From the NCBI GenBank assembly GCA_958450365.1, contig CAUEEP010000740.1:859501-923500 (forward strand): 64,000 nt of DNA. Direction: 5' to 3'. Shown one piece after another: positions 19,434 through 31,239 of the stretch; the first letter of the stretch is position 1, and each line of letters starts with the position of its first letter. A program made the position numbers and the translations under genes. The notes beneath the pieces are model-generated. The model was not told where the DNA came from. It saw nothing but the letters and a program-made list of their open reading frames with translations, and made no database searches. Source of the stretch: Mesorhabditis belari (lineage: Eukaryota > Nematoda > Chromadorea > Rhabditida > Rhabditidae).

Positions 19434-19978
19434 ATGGTGATGTTAAAGATCACTGAAGATGCGAACACTCCATTGCGTATTAACGTTGCAGCCCGATCAA
19501 TGCGTGTTATTCAAAATGGTCACATCTTTCGTTTCAAAATGCAGCCCGGGGGAGGATATTATTATTTCAATCGTCGAAATAGGGAAAGCGTCATAAGCAA
19601 CCCAGCCGGTAGGAGCACCTACATTTTTTCCGATATCATTTTGGAGGTTGGTGCTTTTTTAATTCATATTTTTCATACTTTTCTAATGATGCTTTTAATT
19701 ATCTGTGCTGATCGTTAGGTTTTTAGAGCCCGCCTCAGTCCGTCCTTCAAGCACAACAGCTTTTTGTGGCTGATCAGGGTCGAGGTGTGGAGTTGACGGT
19801 GGTCGATCTGTTTCTTGATCTCACGGTACTAAACACATTGAACCGTTTTGGAACTGCTTTGGGTACAAGCAACTTCTTAAGGCGCTGGTACGTTATACTT
19901 TCAAATTTGAGATTGTTAAAAATCCTAAAGGAAACTCGGGCAAACAAGAAGAGTATTTATTTTAAAGTATGGATCTGA
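19434..19978 (+). CDS. Orphan gene, copy 2
   Basis: ATG at 19,434 follows a TTTCTAG acceptor. Exon 19434-19646 encodes MVMLKITEDANTPLRINVAA and ends GRSTYIFSDIILE. Exon 2 starts at 19,727 (SPPQSVLQAQQLF...VVDLFLDLT). A GT after codon 33 of exon 2 (19,826) could be a donor; read through, the frame continues to a stop at 19,978. The layout and the SPP...VVDLFLDL pattern match the broken copy at 12.76-13.46 kb, so this is a nematode-specific duplicated family of unknown function. Predicted strands dominate, suggesting a beta-rich fold. Confidence 0.5.
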
Positions 19979-20267
19979 TCCTGTTTTGTAGCAAAAAATT
20001 GTTGATTGAAGTGATTGACTGGTAAAAACAAGGATAAAGTATTAGTATAACAAGTATTTGATCCTGCTTTAATCAATCGTTTTTCGATTGGAAAAAGCCG
20101 GATTAGTGAAATTTTTGATGTTTTTCTATGGATAAAATAAGTACAAAATCATCAATCACATCTCGACTAGACCTCTTATCATATTCTTTTAGAGTTCAAG
20201 GTCTCTCGTCTGATTGATTCTCATCTGATCAAAACGACTAACAAATTGAAGTGTTGTTGATTGCAAA

Positions 20268-20438
20268 TTACCGTAAAAACTCTAATAGAACGGCCCCCCA
20301 TTCTCTCTACTTTAGCTTGATCCCAAAACGCAGAGAAACAAATTTCTGGACGCCGAGATATGAGAGCTTGTTTTAAGAGTAAACTTAGACTACACGACGC
20401 TCCTATAGGGGGCCGTTCTATTAGAGTTTTTACGGTAA
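20268..20438. mobile_element. 171-bp MITE with long perfect terminal inverted repeats
   Basis: The ends read ttaccgtaaaaactctaata and continue into gaacggccccc, with the exact complement at the other end, giving about 31-bp TIRs on a 171-bp element with no coding capacity. The outer TTACCGTAA motif is shared with other elements in this window. Confidence 0.85.
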
Positions 20439-20744
20439 TCATGGTTTTTTCGTTTCTGTGCTTTTGTTTGTTTTCGTTCGAATAGTTAATATATAGTGGT
20501 GAAAAAAGTGTTTACTAACTGTGTTTGACTTACTTTTTTCCAATATTTTTTCCACCACTGTATGTAGTATTTTCATATGTCGTTAAAATAAACGATTTGG
20601 CGTTTCGATATCCTTTGAACTATAAGTTTTATGATCGAAAAACCTTATTTGAGCATGACTTTTAAAAATCTGTATATCAAGAATGAATGAATCTCATTGA
20701 AAACGGTTCCGATTATAATGGCATTACTTATTAAAGTTTAGCTG

Positions 20745-21132
20745 CAATGCCATCACAAGTGCCCGCTGCTGCAGCGGCACCAATTGTGCTCGGGTCGGAT
20801 ATGAATCAATGACAAATTGAACGCGCCAAAAAGATTGGAGGCTCAACTGGCAGCCACTCCCTATGGTGATGGGCCGTTGTTGAAATGGATGGCTGCTGCG
20901 AAAGAAACAACCGATGATCAAACGAACTCAGCAAAGTAAGTTGAGGAGAGTGGGTTGTATTCCTGAACAAAATACAAAAAAAAATTTTTGCATTTAGCCT
21001 ACAACGTCAATTGAAATTCCTGAAATCATTGGCTGGCTCACCGGTGCTTTCTAGCAATGGCTCTCTTGTGTGGCCATCGGCCATCGGCCAAGACCCGGAT
21101 CTTCTCTTGGAAAATCTCCAATTGTTCAGAAG
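20745..21132 (+). pseudogene. NUP98-like nucleoporin fragment
   Basis: An exon ending at 20,936 reads LNAPKRLEAQLAATPYGDGP. It is followed over a TTTAG acceptor by LQRQLKFLKSLAGSPVLSSN. The PYGDSPLF-type motif followed by a QLKFL segment recalls the linker after the GLFG repeats of NUP98 family nucleoporins. The frame upstream (PSQVPAAAAAPIVL) is out of register, so an indel or a missing intron is likely. It then splices toward an rpl-12 fragment. Family assignment is tentative. Confidence 0.4.
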
Positions 21133-21194
21133 GTAAATCAAACTATTAAACCATTTCCATATTAAATATATACCATATTAAATCATTCGTTTAG

Positions 21195-21415
21195 GATCTC
21201 TCTTATGCGGCTGCTTCTCGAGCCAAATCAGAAAAAAAGGCCAAAAACATCAAGCACAACGGCGATCTCGCTAGCGACATCATCATCAAAATCGCGAGGA
21301 CCATGCCCAGTCGTTCAAAGCTGTTATCTAAACTTAATCTGATGAAGTCAACTAGATCGGATTCAATGGTGATAAAAGATAAAAGATTGTTGACTTCAGT
21401 GAATCCCAAAATTTG
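21195..21415 (+). pseudogene. rpl-12: Second rpl-12 fragment, joined behind the NUP98-like piece
   Basis: After a TTTAG acceptor the frame reads SRAKSEKKAKNIKHNGDLAS followed by DIIIKIARTMPSRSK, the middle of RPL12. Similarity then stops and an unrelated tail runs to TGA near 21,413. Bases 21,267-21,322 are identical to 11,643-11,698, so the two fragments share a recent origin. Neither can encode a complete L12. Confidence 0.7.
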
Positions 21416-21419
21416 AGTT

Positions 21420-22718
21420 CACTTTGAAGATCCTTCCTTCGACTACGGTATCATTTTCAAAGCTCTCAAATCAGAGCCGCTTGGGACTATTTCATGACTT
21501 AACCTCTCCCTTCTCCCTTGCACCATGTGGAGCGTAAAGGGGGAGGCTCCCCCCTTCTCCCTTCCTTCACTCCCCCCCCCCCCTTCAGCAATCGATATTT
21601 CCTACGGTGTGTCGATCTCTTCACTCTCTTTTCTCTCTCTTTTTGCTGGTCCTACAACGAAACTCGTCGTTTCTCTGAACTCCCTCCTGTCTTCAATCGG
21701 TCTTGTTTTTTATTTCTGTTTACTCGACCCATCCGTCTAGCCCCATCGTCACTAAGCTTTTGTCTTATCACCCCGAAATCATCCCTGATCCAGATTTCCT
21801 TATACCATCCATTTAGCTATAACTTTTTTTCATTTTCATGGAATCTTGAAGTTTCAAATGCATCTAGCTGTTGACCTTTTGTTAGCAAGTCCGATTTTCC
21901 TGCTTTCAATTGGGTTCGATTTTAAATTAAAGACATTTCTCCAAAGTCTTTGACATGAAAAGAAAAGTTCTAAATGACTTCTAACTTGGTTCTAAATGAT
22001 TCCAAGAGTTGGTGCTGGCGAACACCGGATATGAACTATGAGCTTCTACTAGAACTGGATATGAGGAAGGAAAGGGGGGGAGGTGCGACGTCGCATCGCG
22101 TCCACATGGCGATCTTCCCGAGAGAATTTCTCTTTCTCCGTCTGCGTTTCTCGGTGTCTAGGGGTGCGGAAGCGGTGTTGTGTGTGCTCTTCTGTGTGCA
22201 CAAATCTCTCTCTAGATCTTTCCTTCCTCTCTTCCCTCTTCCCCCATTTCCCCCCTTTTCACCCGTCCCGCCCATTTCTGAACGCTCGCGGCGTCGCCCC
22301 GTTATCGCGCGCGATATCGCCTGACGATAAATGTAAATCCATGAAATTATTGCGCTTTATCGATTAGTTAAAGCAGCTCTAATGGAGCTTCTTAAGATTT
22401 TGTCCGCATTCCTTTCAAATTCGACCTAAAATTGTCACCCATTTCGATTTACCGAGCGTAATCGTTTGAAATTTTAGTTATTTTAAATTTTTCTTGTTTT
22501 TGTAAAAGTTAAACGCGACTCCAAACTGCACGTTTGCCAATGGCAGTTTATATAAACGTCTTTGATTGAATATCTTTTAAGCAGATAACTTTTACCTACA
22601 AACAAAAGATGTTCAAGCAAGATAATGCAACTACCAAACATGCACAGCTTTGCAAAAATTGCACTTTTTTTTTCTTTTCTACCTTATCCATTTTCAAATT
22701 CCATTGTGTTTTTTTCAG
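21420..22718. promoter_or_regulatory. Intergenic region upstream of mep-1, pyrimidine-rich
   Basis: No gene is supported. 21,500-21,660 and 22,190-22,270 are C/T-rich with poly-C runs, and 22,070-22,320 is the most GC-rich part (gcgcgcgatatcgc). This is the only upstream space for mep-1. The sequence immediately before the ATG, ttttttcagca, is a typical nematode acceptor and could take a spliced leader. Confidence 0.45.
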
Positions 22719-22720
22719 CA

Positions 22721-25700
22721 ATGGTGTCCTCGCACGATGATCGACCCGAAACAGAAGCCGGGGAAAACGAGAAACACGAAAATGGAAACATCGAATTGGT
22801 AAATTTCTTTTCTTGTAGCTACAATAACTTTTTATTTTTAGAAAAAAGCCAGCATTGACGGGGACAATAACGAAGAAATGACTGTTGATGAAGAAGGAAA
22901 AGAAAATGGAGAAGAAAATGGCGATGGAGATGGAGATGGAGAAGGAGAAGAAAATGGCGATGGAGATAGAAATGAAGATGAAGATGGAGATGGAGAAGGA
23001 GATGAAGATGGAGAAGGAGAGGCGAGCACATCAAATGATGACTTCAAACAAGAAGGAGCTGCGAGCGGTACTTTTTGTCTTTTAAGAAGCCTGACAAATC
23101 AAATGTATATCTTTTCAAAATCATATTTTTAGCAAAAGAGAACGATTTGCAAAAAGGAAATGGTGTCAAGAGGAAAGCCTCCGATGACGACGAAGTATCA
23201 ATTTATGCACTTTGTCATCAAACAACACATTTTTAGGTGATCGCTTTGGATGAAGACGACAACGTGGAAGCGCCACCACAAGCAAAACAGGCGAAAACCG
23301 ATTTGAACGGAAAACAACAGGCTAGTCCGGTTCCTGATGATCCAACTACTCACAAGGTTTTTGCAAATATTAACTTTTTATCGTTCCCTTTTAGAGCGAA
23401 GAGTTGGTGAATTCGAACAAGACGCAAGACAACGACGCCAAAGGCAAAAAGAGCCAGAACTCACAAACAGTGAAGCCCTTTTGAACCGAATTGAAGAATA
23501 TGTTGGCGAGGTAGAGTTTTAAAAATAAAAATTTATTTGGATGTTCTGTCAAGCTTGTTTCTGTATCAATCTTTGTTTTAGGCCATTGAAGGTGGCAACA
23601 ATGTTCAACGTAAAGTCTTGGATGCCTTGCTTGGTGCCATAAACGTTCAAGTTTGTCCTAATCTATCAGCTTGTTCAAATTTCTGTTTCCGGTCCAACGT
23701 GAACCATTGAGCGTTCGTAAACTTATCTTGGACAAACAACTTGTTCTTCCAAATACGATCTCATTCCCACCAAGTCAGGTATGTTTGAGCAGCAAAAAAG
23801 TTTTATATGAAGATTTTTAGGTTGTTGATCTTGTCATCGAACATGATCCCGATTTTCCACTATCGAAAGTATTGACAAGGATGTTTGGAGAAGAGCGACC
23901 TAAGCATTCCGACACCGAGAAGAAAGAGAGGGCATATTTGAAGGTAAAAGCTTAACGATTTGGAAATTCACAGTGGAGGACATTAAGCTTTCGAGAAGTA
24001 TCAATATAGTGACTTTTTAGCAAAATTACGCGGCGCCGCACATGACTCGTTTGTTGACGGAAATTGGTCAAGAGCTTGTTCAAGAAGCCACTTATTGTGA
24101 TATCGTCCATGCGAAGAATCTTCCAGAAGCCCCCAAAAACATGGAAACTTACAAACAAGTAACTTTTATTTTTAATTAATTGCTGATTAATTAATAGACT
24201 CAACGTTCAAATGCAACTTTTTAGGTGGCTAATCAATTGAAGCCTGTTTGGGAACAACTTCGGAAGAAAAATGAGCCCTTTAAACAAAAAATAATAACTT
24301 GCCAGGTAATGTGGTTTTTGTCGTTAACTCCTAATGTAAAATTTAGGCTTGCAATTTCAAAACGGAATCTCGATTGGTTATGACTTCTCACCGCTCTGAG
24401 TTGCACTATGATGGGAGAAAGTTTCAATGTGGTTTCTGCGGAGAAAATGATACAAATGAAAACCGCATGATGAAACATTACTTGTAAGAAAATTTAGCAA
24501 ACTTTGTTACTTTCTGTTTTTACAGGAAAAATCACGAAGTTGTGGCAACAAAGCCAGATCCTCCCCTGAGACATCCGTGCTACATTTGTGACGAAGACTT
24601 CCAATACAAAGGGCAACGTGATCAACACATGCGAGCGGTTAGTTTTAGCGCAGATGACATCAACTGTGTAAAATCTAACTCAAAATACAATTTTGTATCA
24701 AGGTTTAAATTGGAAACTTGCATAGAACTATTATACAGCCTTTATTCAATAATGTTTAGGTTTGTAAACGAGATTTCGCAAAACTACGCTTTGTGATGGC
24801 ACCAAAGAATAAAGAAGATGTGTCGGCGATTAACACATGGTTGTGGGAGAAGCCACCCGTTGACCCAACAATTCTCGCTCAACAACAACAAAATCAACGT
24901 GAACAGGTTTTATATTCTTTCTCGTTTTTCAAAATCGATCTTCTTTTTAGCAAACAAAGCAACGACTTCAGCAACAACAAGCTGCTGGCCAACTCCTTGC
25001 TGCACAACGCGAACAACAGAAGAAACAACAAGCTATGCAGGTAATTGTTTGGCGGCTTTGTTGTACACACTTCTACAAAACCTTAGGTTATTTGAATTTA
25101 ATATTTCACTTTTAGATTTTGCAGCAGCAACAGTTGCTTCAAGCGCAAAAGCGTCTTTTGGCTACGGTATTTTATAAATTTTTGGCTGACATTATGATTT
25201 CTTTAGCAGCCAAATATTCGCTCATCTGGTTTGGGAACCAATCCAGGGCAAAGCCTCATAGCAGGTAGTTTTTTTAGATTGTTTTGACTTCGAGGTTTTC
25301 TTAAAGGGTTTCGTACAAGTCTAGCAAGAAATCTAGCAATGCAACGACATCTGGCTCAAGTTGCGCAACAACAAACTCAACAAAACAGGGGTTCGTCTTC
25401 GAGATTGAACGATGCTGCAGCGCTATTCCAGGTTAGAAATTTATTCCATATTTTCATACAAAGTTTATTTAGCGTAACCTAGCACAAAAGGCTACAGCAA
25501 CCCCTTCTCCTAAGTCAGCCCAGCCATCACAAACTAAATCTGCAATGAGCTCGGTAAGACATTAGGTGTTTATTGTACAATTAAAAATGCGCTTGAATAT
25601 TTATTCAAATTTCACGGATTTAGTCAGTCTCAACTCCATCGACACATGCTACACTAAACCGAAATCCCATACCAAATGGGGCTGGGTTGGCGACAACAAG

Positions 25701-26425
25701 TCAATATGCATGTGAAATCTGTGATCAAAACGTCCAAGTAAGCACTTTTTGTAAAAACTTGTTAGCACTGTTTTAGGATCGCGACCGTTATTTGACACAT
25801 TTGCAAGTTTTTCACAAGCAGATGAAAGGGAAAACGGTGAATGACATGCAACAGGGTGCACCATTAGCATGTAGCCGCTGTAAAGAAAGGTTAGTTTGTT
25901 TTTGATTGTTTCATTTTGATTTTTTTATAGGTTTTGGACGTACGAAGGACTTGAAAGACATCTTGTAATGTCTCATGGTTTGGTTACCTCCGATCTCTTG
26001 AGCAAAGCACAACGCCGAGAAGATGGTGGACGATGTAAACACTGCAGCAAGGTATGTTATATCCTGTTTTCGTGCAAATTCACTTATTTAGCAATATGCG
26101 TTCAACATGCTTCAACACTTGGTCGCTGAACATCAAGTGAAGTTGTGTAAGTTTTCCCCACTACATTCGCATCCAAAGAGTTTTATAGGTTCTGCCGAAA
26201 TCATGTATTCGTGTGACGTTTGCTCATTCAAATGCGCTTCCTATCAACTACTTGAAACTCATCTCAGCACAGTGCATCCAAAAAATGGTGGCATGGGGGA
26301 AAATGGCAAGTTGAAAATAATCCCTTCTAAAGACTTCTCTTTTTTTAGATCGAGCTCGAACAAAATGTTTGCAGAGCAATGGTGCCGATGCGGACAAAGA
26401 TGATGAAATCGTTACCCTTGACTGA
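22721..26425 (+). CDS. mep-1: MEP-1 zinc-finger protein
   Basis: About eighteen exons. Clear ones are 22721-22798, 22842-23067, 23133-23194, 23237-23356, 23397-23510 and 23582-23650, the last ending at 26,425. The product starts MVSSHDDRPETEAGENEKHE, has a long D/E/G-rich acidic tract, and then C2H2-type fingers (ACNFKTESR...H; CGFCGEN...H; CYICDEDFQYKGQRDQH). A glutamine-rich region (TILAQQQQNQREQ, QQQAAGQLLAAQREQQKKQQ) is followed by a C-terminal finger cluster: CEICDQN; HLQVFHKQMKGKTVNDMQQG; CSRCKERFWTYEGLERHLVM; CKHCSKQYAFNMLQHLVAEH; CDVCSFKCASYQLLETHL. MEP-1 is a nuclear factor of nematodes that represses germline genes in somatic cells with chromatin remodellers and MOG proteins. Nearly all introns are short and end TTTTAG. 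Pieces of its 3' exons recur at 30.3 kb and 39.4 kb. Confidence 0.9.
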
Positions 26426-26697
26426 GTCTTTCTGTTTTTGACTGAAGTTGGTATTTAATTTTGTTGTGGACTTACTTCAAATGGTCTCATCTTTTTTGTC
26501 TATTCACCCTAAAAAGTATTGTAATGGTGTTGAAAGTAAGTTATTGATATTTTTTCAATTCAATGATTGTGCGCAATCTATCGTACGGTGTTTTATCTGT
26601 TCTCAGTATAACGATAAATGGTTTTCAGTGAGAAATGTGTTTATGCAATTTGCAGATCAGGGCTAAAATAAATACTTAGCAAAAGGGCTGTTGATGT

Positions 26698-27797
26698 TTA
26701 GTCTTCTAATTCTCGTCGCAAAACCTCGAAGTCGTAAACGTACCAGGGGGCATTTGTGCGAACGTTTTCTCGAATCTGTAAAGTCATTTACTTTTTCTGC
26801 ATCAATTGTCATCGGTATCAGGCCGAGTAAATTTGCTTTTTGAAGAATGTTCAATATCCCACTTGATTTCCCCCGAATCCGATGAAGGCATCCGCAGGCG
26901 GGAATGCTTCATAATCAGTCGCTCCATCGCCAATCATCACCAAATTCTCGTATCCATATTTTTTTCTTGAGAAGTGCACACACGCCAGGCTTGCCTATCT
27001 TGAAAATCAATTTCAGAACATTAGACATTTCTTTTCTTTCACCTCTTTACTTCCCGAATCTGAAGTCAACTCGTTTTCATCAAACCCCGAATACGATCCA
27101 TCCTCGTTGAAAAGTAGCACATTTGCATAGATTTTTGTGCTGAAAGATCGTATTTGAGCATACGGATTGAATTAGCATCGATAATTAGTATATGAACTTT
27201 GAAATTACCGTGAAATCTTCAAACAATCAGCCACCGGTTCAATGAGACTTCGGAAACCCCCAGACACCAAGTAGACTGGAATGGAATGATTGTGAAGGGA
27301 CGAGATGAGTTTATCTATTCCCGGTGTCAACTAAAAATTTAACTTTTAAAATTTAAGATAACTCATTGACAACCTTTGGCGGATTCTCGATTTTGAACTT
27401 TTCAATCTGTTCTTTTGATGGTTTCATCACGTTTAGCCTTGAGCGGAGAGCTTCTCTGAAAACTGGCTTCAATGAATTCGATTTAGATTTTAGAAAGCAC
27501 AAAACCCATTGTTTATCACTTTTTAACAAACCGGTATCTGAAATGAAAAAGGAATTAGATTAATAAATGTAAAGGGAAAACTGACCTGAAACGCGTATTT
27601 CCGTTCATTGCCGCTTTTGTCGCTTTTGAAACGGCTTCACCAACGCCGAGGAAATTCGCCAATTCATCGATTGCTTCGTCCTGGAATTTGTTCGTTTAAA
27701 ACTTGGATACTGTTACCGTAGTCATGAAAATTTTAACTCATAGTTAGCTCACCCGACAAACCGTCGAATCCACGTCAAAGCAAACACAATCCGCCAT
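26698..27797 (-). CDS. Phosphoserine phosphatase
   Basis: Exons from 27,797 leftwards encode MADCVCFDVDSTVCR (the DxDxT nucleophile motif), DEAIDELANFLGVGEAVSKA, RLNVMKPSKEQIEKF, LTPGIDKLISSLHNHSIPVY with SGGFRS (motif II), YSGFDENELTSDSG, IGKPGVCALL, NLVMIGDGATDYEAFPPADA (motif III) and FIGFGGNQ, ending VYDFEVLRRELED. This HAD-family enzyme makes L-serine from phosphoserine in the cytosol. Between CALLK and YGYENL the A run is seven long where a multiple of three is needed, giving a one-base shift at about 26,960. Introns end mostly CAG. It converges with mep-1, with only about 270 bp between stops. A partial copy lies at 31.24-31.75 kb. Confidence 0.85.
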
Positions 27798-27799
27798 TT

Positions 27800-30010
27800 T
27801 CCAAACTCTTTTTGCTCTTTCCTCTCCCGTTTCATCCTCCAATTCCACTTTTTTTGGTTCCATTTTTTGATCACTGAATAGAAAATATGTATTTCAAATA
27901 GAATTTCTAAATGTGAAGTTTTGAAGAGATGAAAACTCACGAATCAATTCTCCGATGATGTTCCACCATCATGATTTGTCTCTCTTGCCAGTCTTGTCTG
28001 TCCTCTTCGTTCTCTCTAGACACCAAAAATGGTCTGATCAGTCTGGCTGAAATGAGAATCCACCGTATCTTTGCCCGAAAGAAATTGGCGGAAATTTGAT
28101 TTTTCAAATGAATCCAAAAGGTATACTCAATTGAAATTTCTAGAATGAATTCATTTTATCAGCTTGATCAATAACAATTTCAAAAAAATATTGCGGGAGA
28201 AATTTTTATTATTTTCTTTTTCATCCCAGATTTCAGTGTGTTAAAATGTTTTTGAATGTCAATGAAAAAGGGGGAAGAAAAAAAAAGAAAAAAATAGGGG
28301 TGGAAAAAAAAAAAGGAGGATGTGGGGGGAGGGGGATTGTTTTTTTTTTTGTTTATTTTTTTTTTTTTTTGGGGTGAAAACGGGGAAAGAAAACAAATTG
28401 AGACAGAGGAATAAAAAAGGAAATTTTATTTCAAAAAACGTTGCAAAATTTGATAGTAAGATCTATTGCTTTTATACAAATACATATATTAGATATAAAA
28501 TTATGTGTTAAAAGATGTATCGATTATTCATATTGGATATGAGTGGAAAGAGTGGACGGTGAAGAAGGATGGGCTAATCAAGGTCAACATATGAGGTCAA
28601 AAGATCAACTTGGTGAGAATGAGACAAAGAAAAAGACAGAGATCTCATTGAAAGAAGAGATTGAAAGACTATGAAATCTATTGTATTGCATAGAATGAAC
28701 TGTAGAATTCTATGAAATATTTGCTAGTTTATAACCAGAAAAAGGAATATGAAGATGATGTTAAACATGAATAATACCTTTAAAAAAGGCCATTACCGTT
28801 CAGAACTTTTGTAAGCTACTACTACTGTTTTAAAGCTTTATTCCACTTTAAAACAAAGCTGAAACGCTGAACATTTGTGTGAAATGAATGCTATTTTTTT
28901 TTTGTCTGCCACGTAGACAGCCTTAAACTCTTAGACAATAGTGAGAGTGAAAAGGAGGAATTTGGGTAAAAAGGAGAGATTTAGGGATAGGGGATTTCTT
29001 CGTGAGTGAAAGAGGCTAATTGGCTAAGTTTTGGCTAAGTTTTGGCTAATTCGGGTTGGCTAAATTTCATTAAAATTTTAGGATTAGAGTGTGCTCTTCT
29101 CGAGTAATTCGTTTTCTAAAAAACACCATTTGAGGAAACTACTGTACTCAAATCGTTAGTTTTCATTCGATTAACCCAATTTTTATATCATTGACTGAGC
29201 CTTGTAATCCCTATCGAATGATAGAAAAAAATTTTCGGTTAACCGAATGAAAAATAACGGTTTTGAACAACTAATTGTGTTAAAGGGGGATGACCTGTAG
29301 GGCTGGATCTTCTCAAAATCTTTTTCCGGGAACCCCCTATAGTTTTCCTTTTAGATTATCAAAAATAGTCCAAAAACACTAAAGTCGAGACTGGGGGTCT
29401 GGAATCAAAAATTTAAATTTTATATGGCACATCTGCCAGATCCGACTCAGCTTTTGGGATTCAAATGAAAAGCGTTCCTTCTCCATCTAGAATAAATCAA
29501 TTGATTTACGGTTTTGACAATTATTTAGAGAAATAGTTGGGCACAAAAAATAAATAAATAAAGATTCAGAATCTCCATAATCTTACAAAAAACGTTTCTG
29601 AAGAGTGCCAAAACGCGAAATCCAAAATGCTCTTTGGAAATTTCGGGAAATTTCGTTTTTTATTCATGTAAATAATTGCGCTTCGGCTTGGTTTCCAGCA
29701 GTTCCACATCTTGTGTTAAAAAAAAAAAATACCGACTGGGGCTACCAGTGGTGAATTTATCGCATACACGAAATATATCAATCACAATACAACGACACAC
29801 ACAATACTAGGCTATATCTTAACTTAACCCACGTCATGACAGACGGCTCCCTAACCCTAAGCTCAATGGGGAACTAAATAGCTTTTTTGGTGGTGAAGGG
29901 AAGATGACGATGAAGGAGTGGCTTGTCACTTTAAAGAACTGGGGCCACAACCACCAGACTGCCCTCCAGAAAACCTCTCAACCCGAAGGGAAAGGAAATT
30001 CGAAGGGGGT
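27800..30010. other. Intergenic, simple-sequence rich
   Basis: No gene is supported. 28,262-28,370 is a purine-rich tract (G/A runs) followed by long T runs. 29,020-29,060 repeats 'ggctaagttt'. 29,140-29,265 is an imperfect inverted repeat (cattcgattaaccc / cggttaaccgaatg). The left part is the likely promoter of the phosphatase gene. Confidence 0.45.
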
Positions 30011-30092
30011 GACCATGTCGCATGTGGGGTTCGAACCCTCGACCTTCCGATTAAGATAAAAGACACTTAACCAGTCAGCCACACGTGTTACT
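30010..30092 (-). repeat. tRNA-derived (SINE-like) sequence
   Basis: On the minus strand an A box (TGGCTGACTGGTTAAG) and a strong B box (GGTTCGAACCCC) flank a possible anticodon loop reading CTTAATC (TAA, Leu). The acceptor arm does not close and the anticodon loop region is too long, so it looks like a tRNA-derived repeat. The minus-strand 3' flank (29,880-30,010) may be the rest of such an element. Confidence 0.45.
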
Positions 30093-30235
30093 CAGAAATA
30101 TTTTATTGTCAAAAATAGAGCTGGGTATTTAACGAAATCGTCTCTATTAGTATTTTTTAGTTATGTTCCTTTTCTTGCTTTTATTCTTTGAAACTGTTCT
30201 TTTTACAATTCAAAATTGATTTTCTGCTTTCAGAA

Positions 30236-30668
30236 CGATGACCGCCAACGCGCCACTTGGTGTCGATGGAGAATCGATCCACGAAATGTTCGGCTCGGAT
30301 CAAGCCATATGTCAATATGCATGTGAAATTTGTGATGAAAGTCTCTAGGTAAGTACTTTTTGTAAAAATTTCTTAGCACTTTTTTAGGATTGCGACCGTT
30401 ATTTGACACATTTGCAAGTTTTTCAGAAGCAGATGAAAGGGAAAACGGTGAATGACATGCAACAGGGTGCACCATTAGCTCTTCCTATCAACTACTTGAA
30501 ACTCATCTCAGCACAGTGCATCCAACAAATGGTGGTATGGGGGAAAATGGCAAGTTGAAAATAATTCCTTCTAAAGACTTCTCTTTTTTAGATCGAGCTC
30601 GAACAAAATGTGTGCAGAGCAATGGCGCCGATGCGGACAAACATGATGAAATCGTTATCGTTGATTAA
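30236..30668 (+). pseudogene. Chimeric pseudogene: first exon of IMP dehydrogenase fused to 3' exons of mep-1
   Basis: 30,238-30,305 copies the first coding exon of the IMP dehydrogenase gene at 32,648 ([20 protein letters not shown]). It then switches directly to the mep-1 exon that reads QYACEIC, with its intron, continues into the HLQVFQKQMKGKTVNDMQQG exon, and skips several fingers to the LPINYLKLISAQ-equivalent of the last finger exon. The end, GADKHDEIVI-like, stops at about 30,668. Compared with the parent, the exon at 30,340 has gained a TAG and several exons are missing, so no functional product is expected. IMPDH upstream sequence (from about 30,113) is copied too. Confidence 0.8.
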
Positions 30669-30684
30669 GTCTTTCTTTTTTGAC

Positions 30685-31113
30685 TTACCGTAAAAATTCT
30701 AATAGAAGACTAGTCTCCAATAGAAGACCACCGCCCTGACCCCCTGAAATCGGGACTTTTTGAAACTTCTTTTTAGGTAGAATGGTATATTTAGGTCCAG
30801 ATAGAAGTATTTTAGCCTCGGTAGTATAATTGAAAACATGATTTTTGAAAAATGGAAAAATATTTTTAAAGAAATTTCATGTAGGGGACCACATGGACTT
30901 TTTTGGAAGATTCGCTATGGGTCCGGGTAAAAAAAAATAGTTTTACTTTTAAACATGTTTTTCGTACGTTTTATGTCAAGGTCTATCGTTTAAAATAATT
31001 TTTATTTAATTTTTTGACTCATGTGGGAGACCTTTATCTACTTTTTTGATCGGCCAATTTTAGGGGTTTGAAAAATAGAAGACCATGGTCTTCTATTAGA
31101 ATCTTTACGGTAA
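30685..31113. mobile_element. 429-bp MITE, TTACCGTAA family
   Basis: Ends read ttaccgtaaaaattctaata continuing gaagac, and the complement at the right end (gtcttctattagaatctttacggtaa). Internal sequence (ggggaccacatgg; gtacgttttatgtc; tcgtttaaaata) reappears in opposite orientation in the element at 48,688-49,078, so both belong to one family. It is inserted between the mep-1 and phosphatase parts of the duplicated segment and is absent from the parent locus. Confidence 0.8.
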
Positions 31114-31239
31114 GTTGGTATTTTATTTTGTCGTGGACTTACTTTATCTCTTTTGTCCATTTACCCTAAAAGTTGTTATTTACCTTATTTTTCTACTTAT
31201 TTTTGTCTATCTCAGTGAGAAGTGCGTTTATGAAATTTG

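Noticed and set aside
22819..23047. Minus-strand open frames rich in L/H or S/P
   Set aside because: They are antisense shadows of the D/E/G-rich exon of mep-1.
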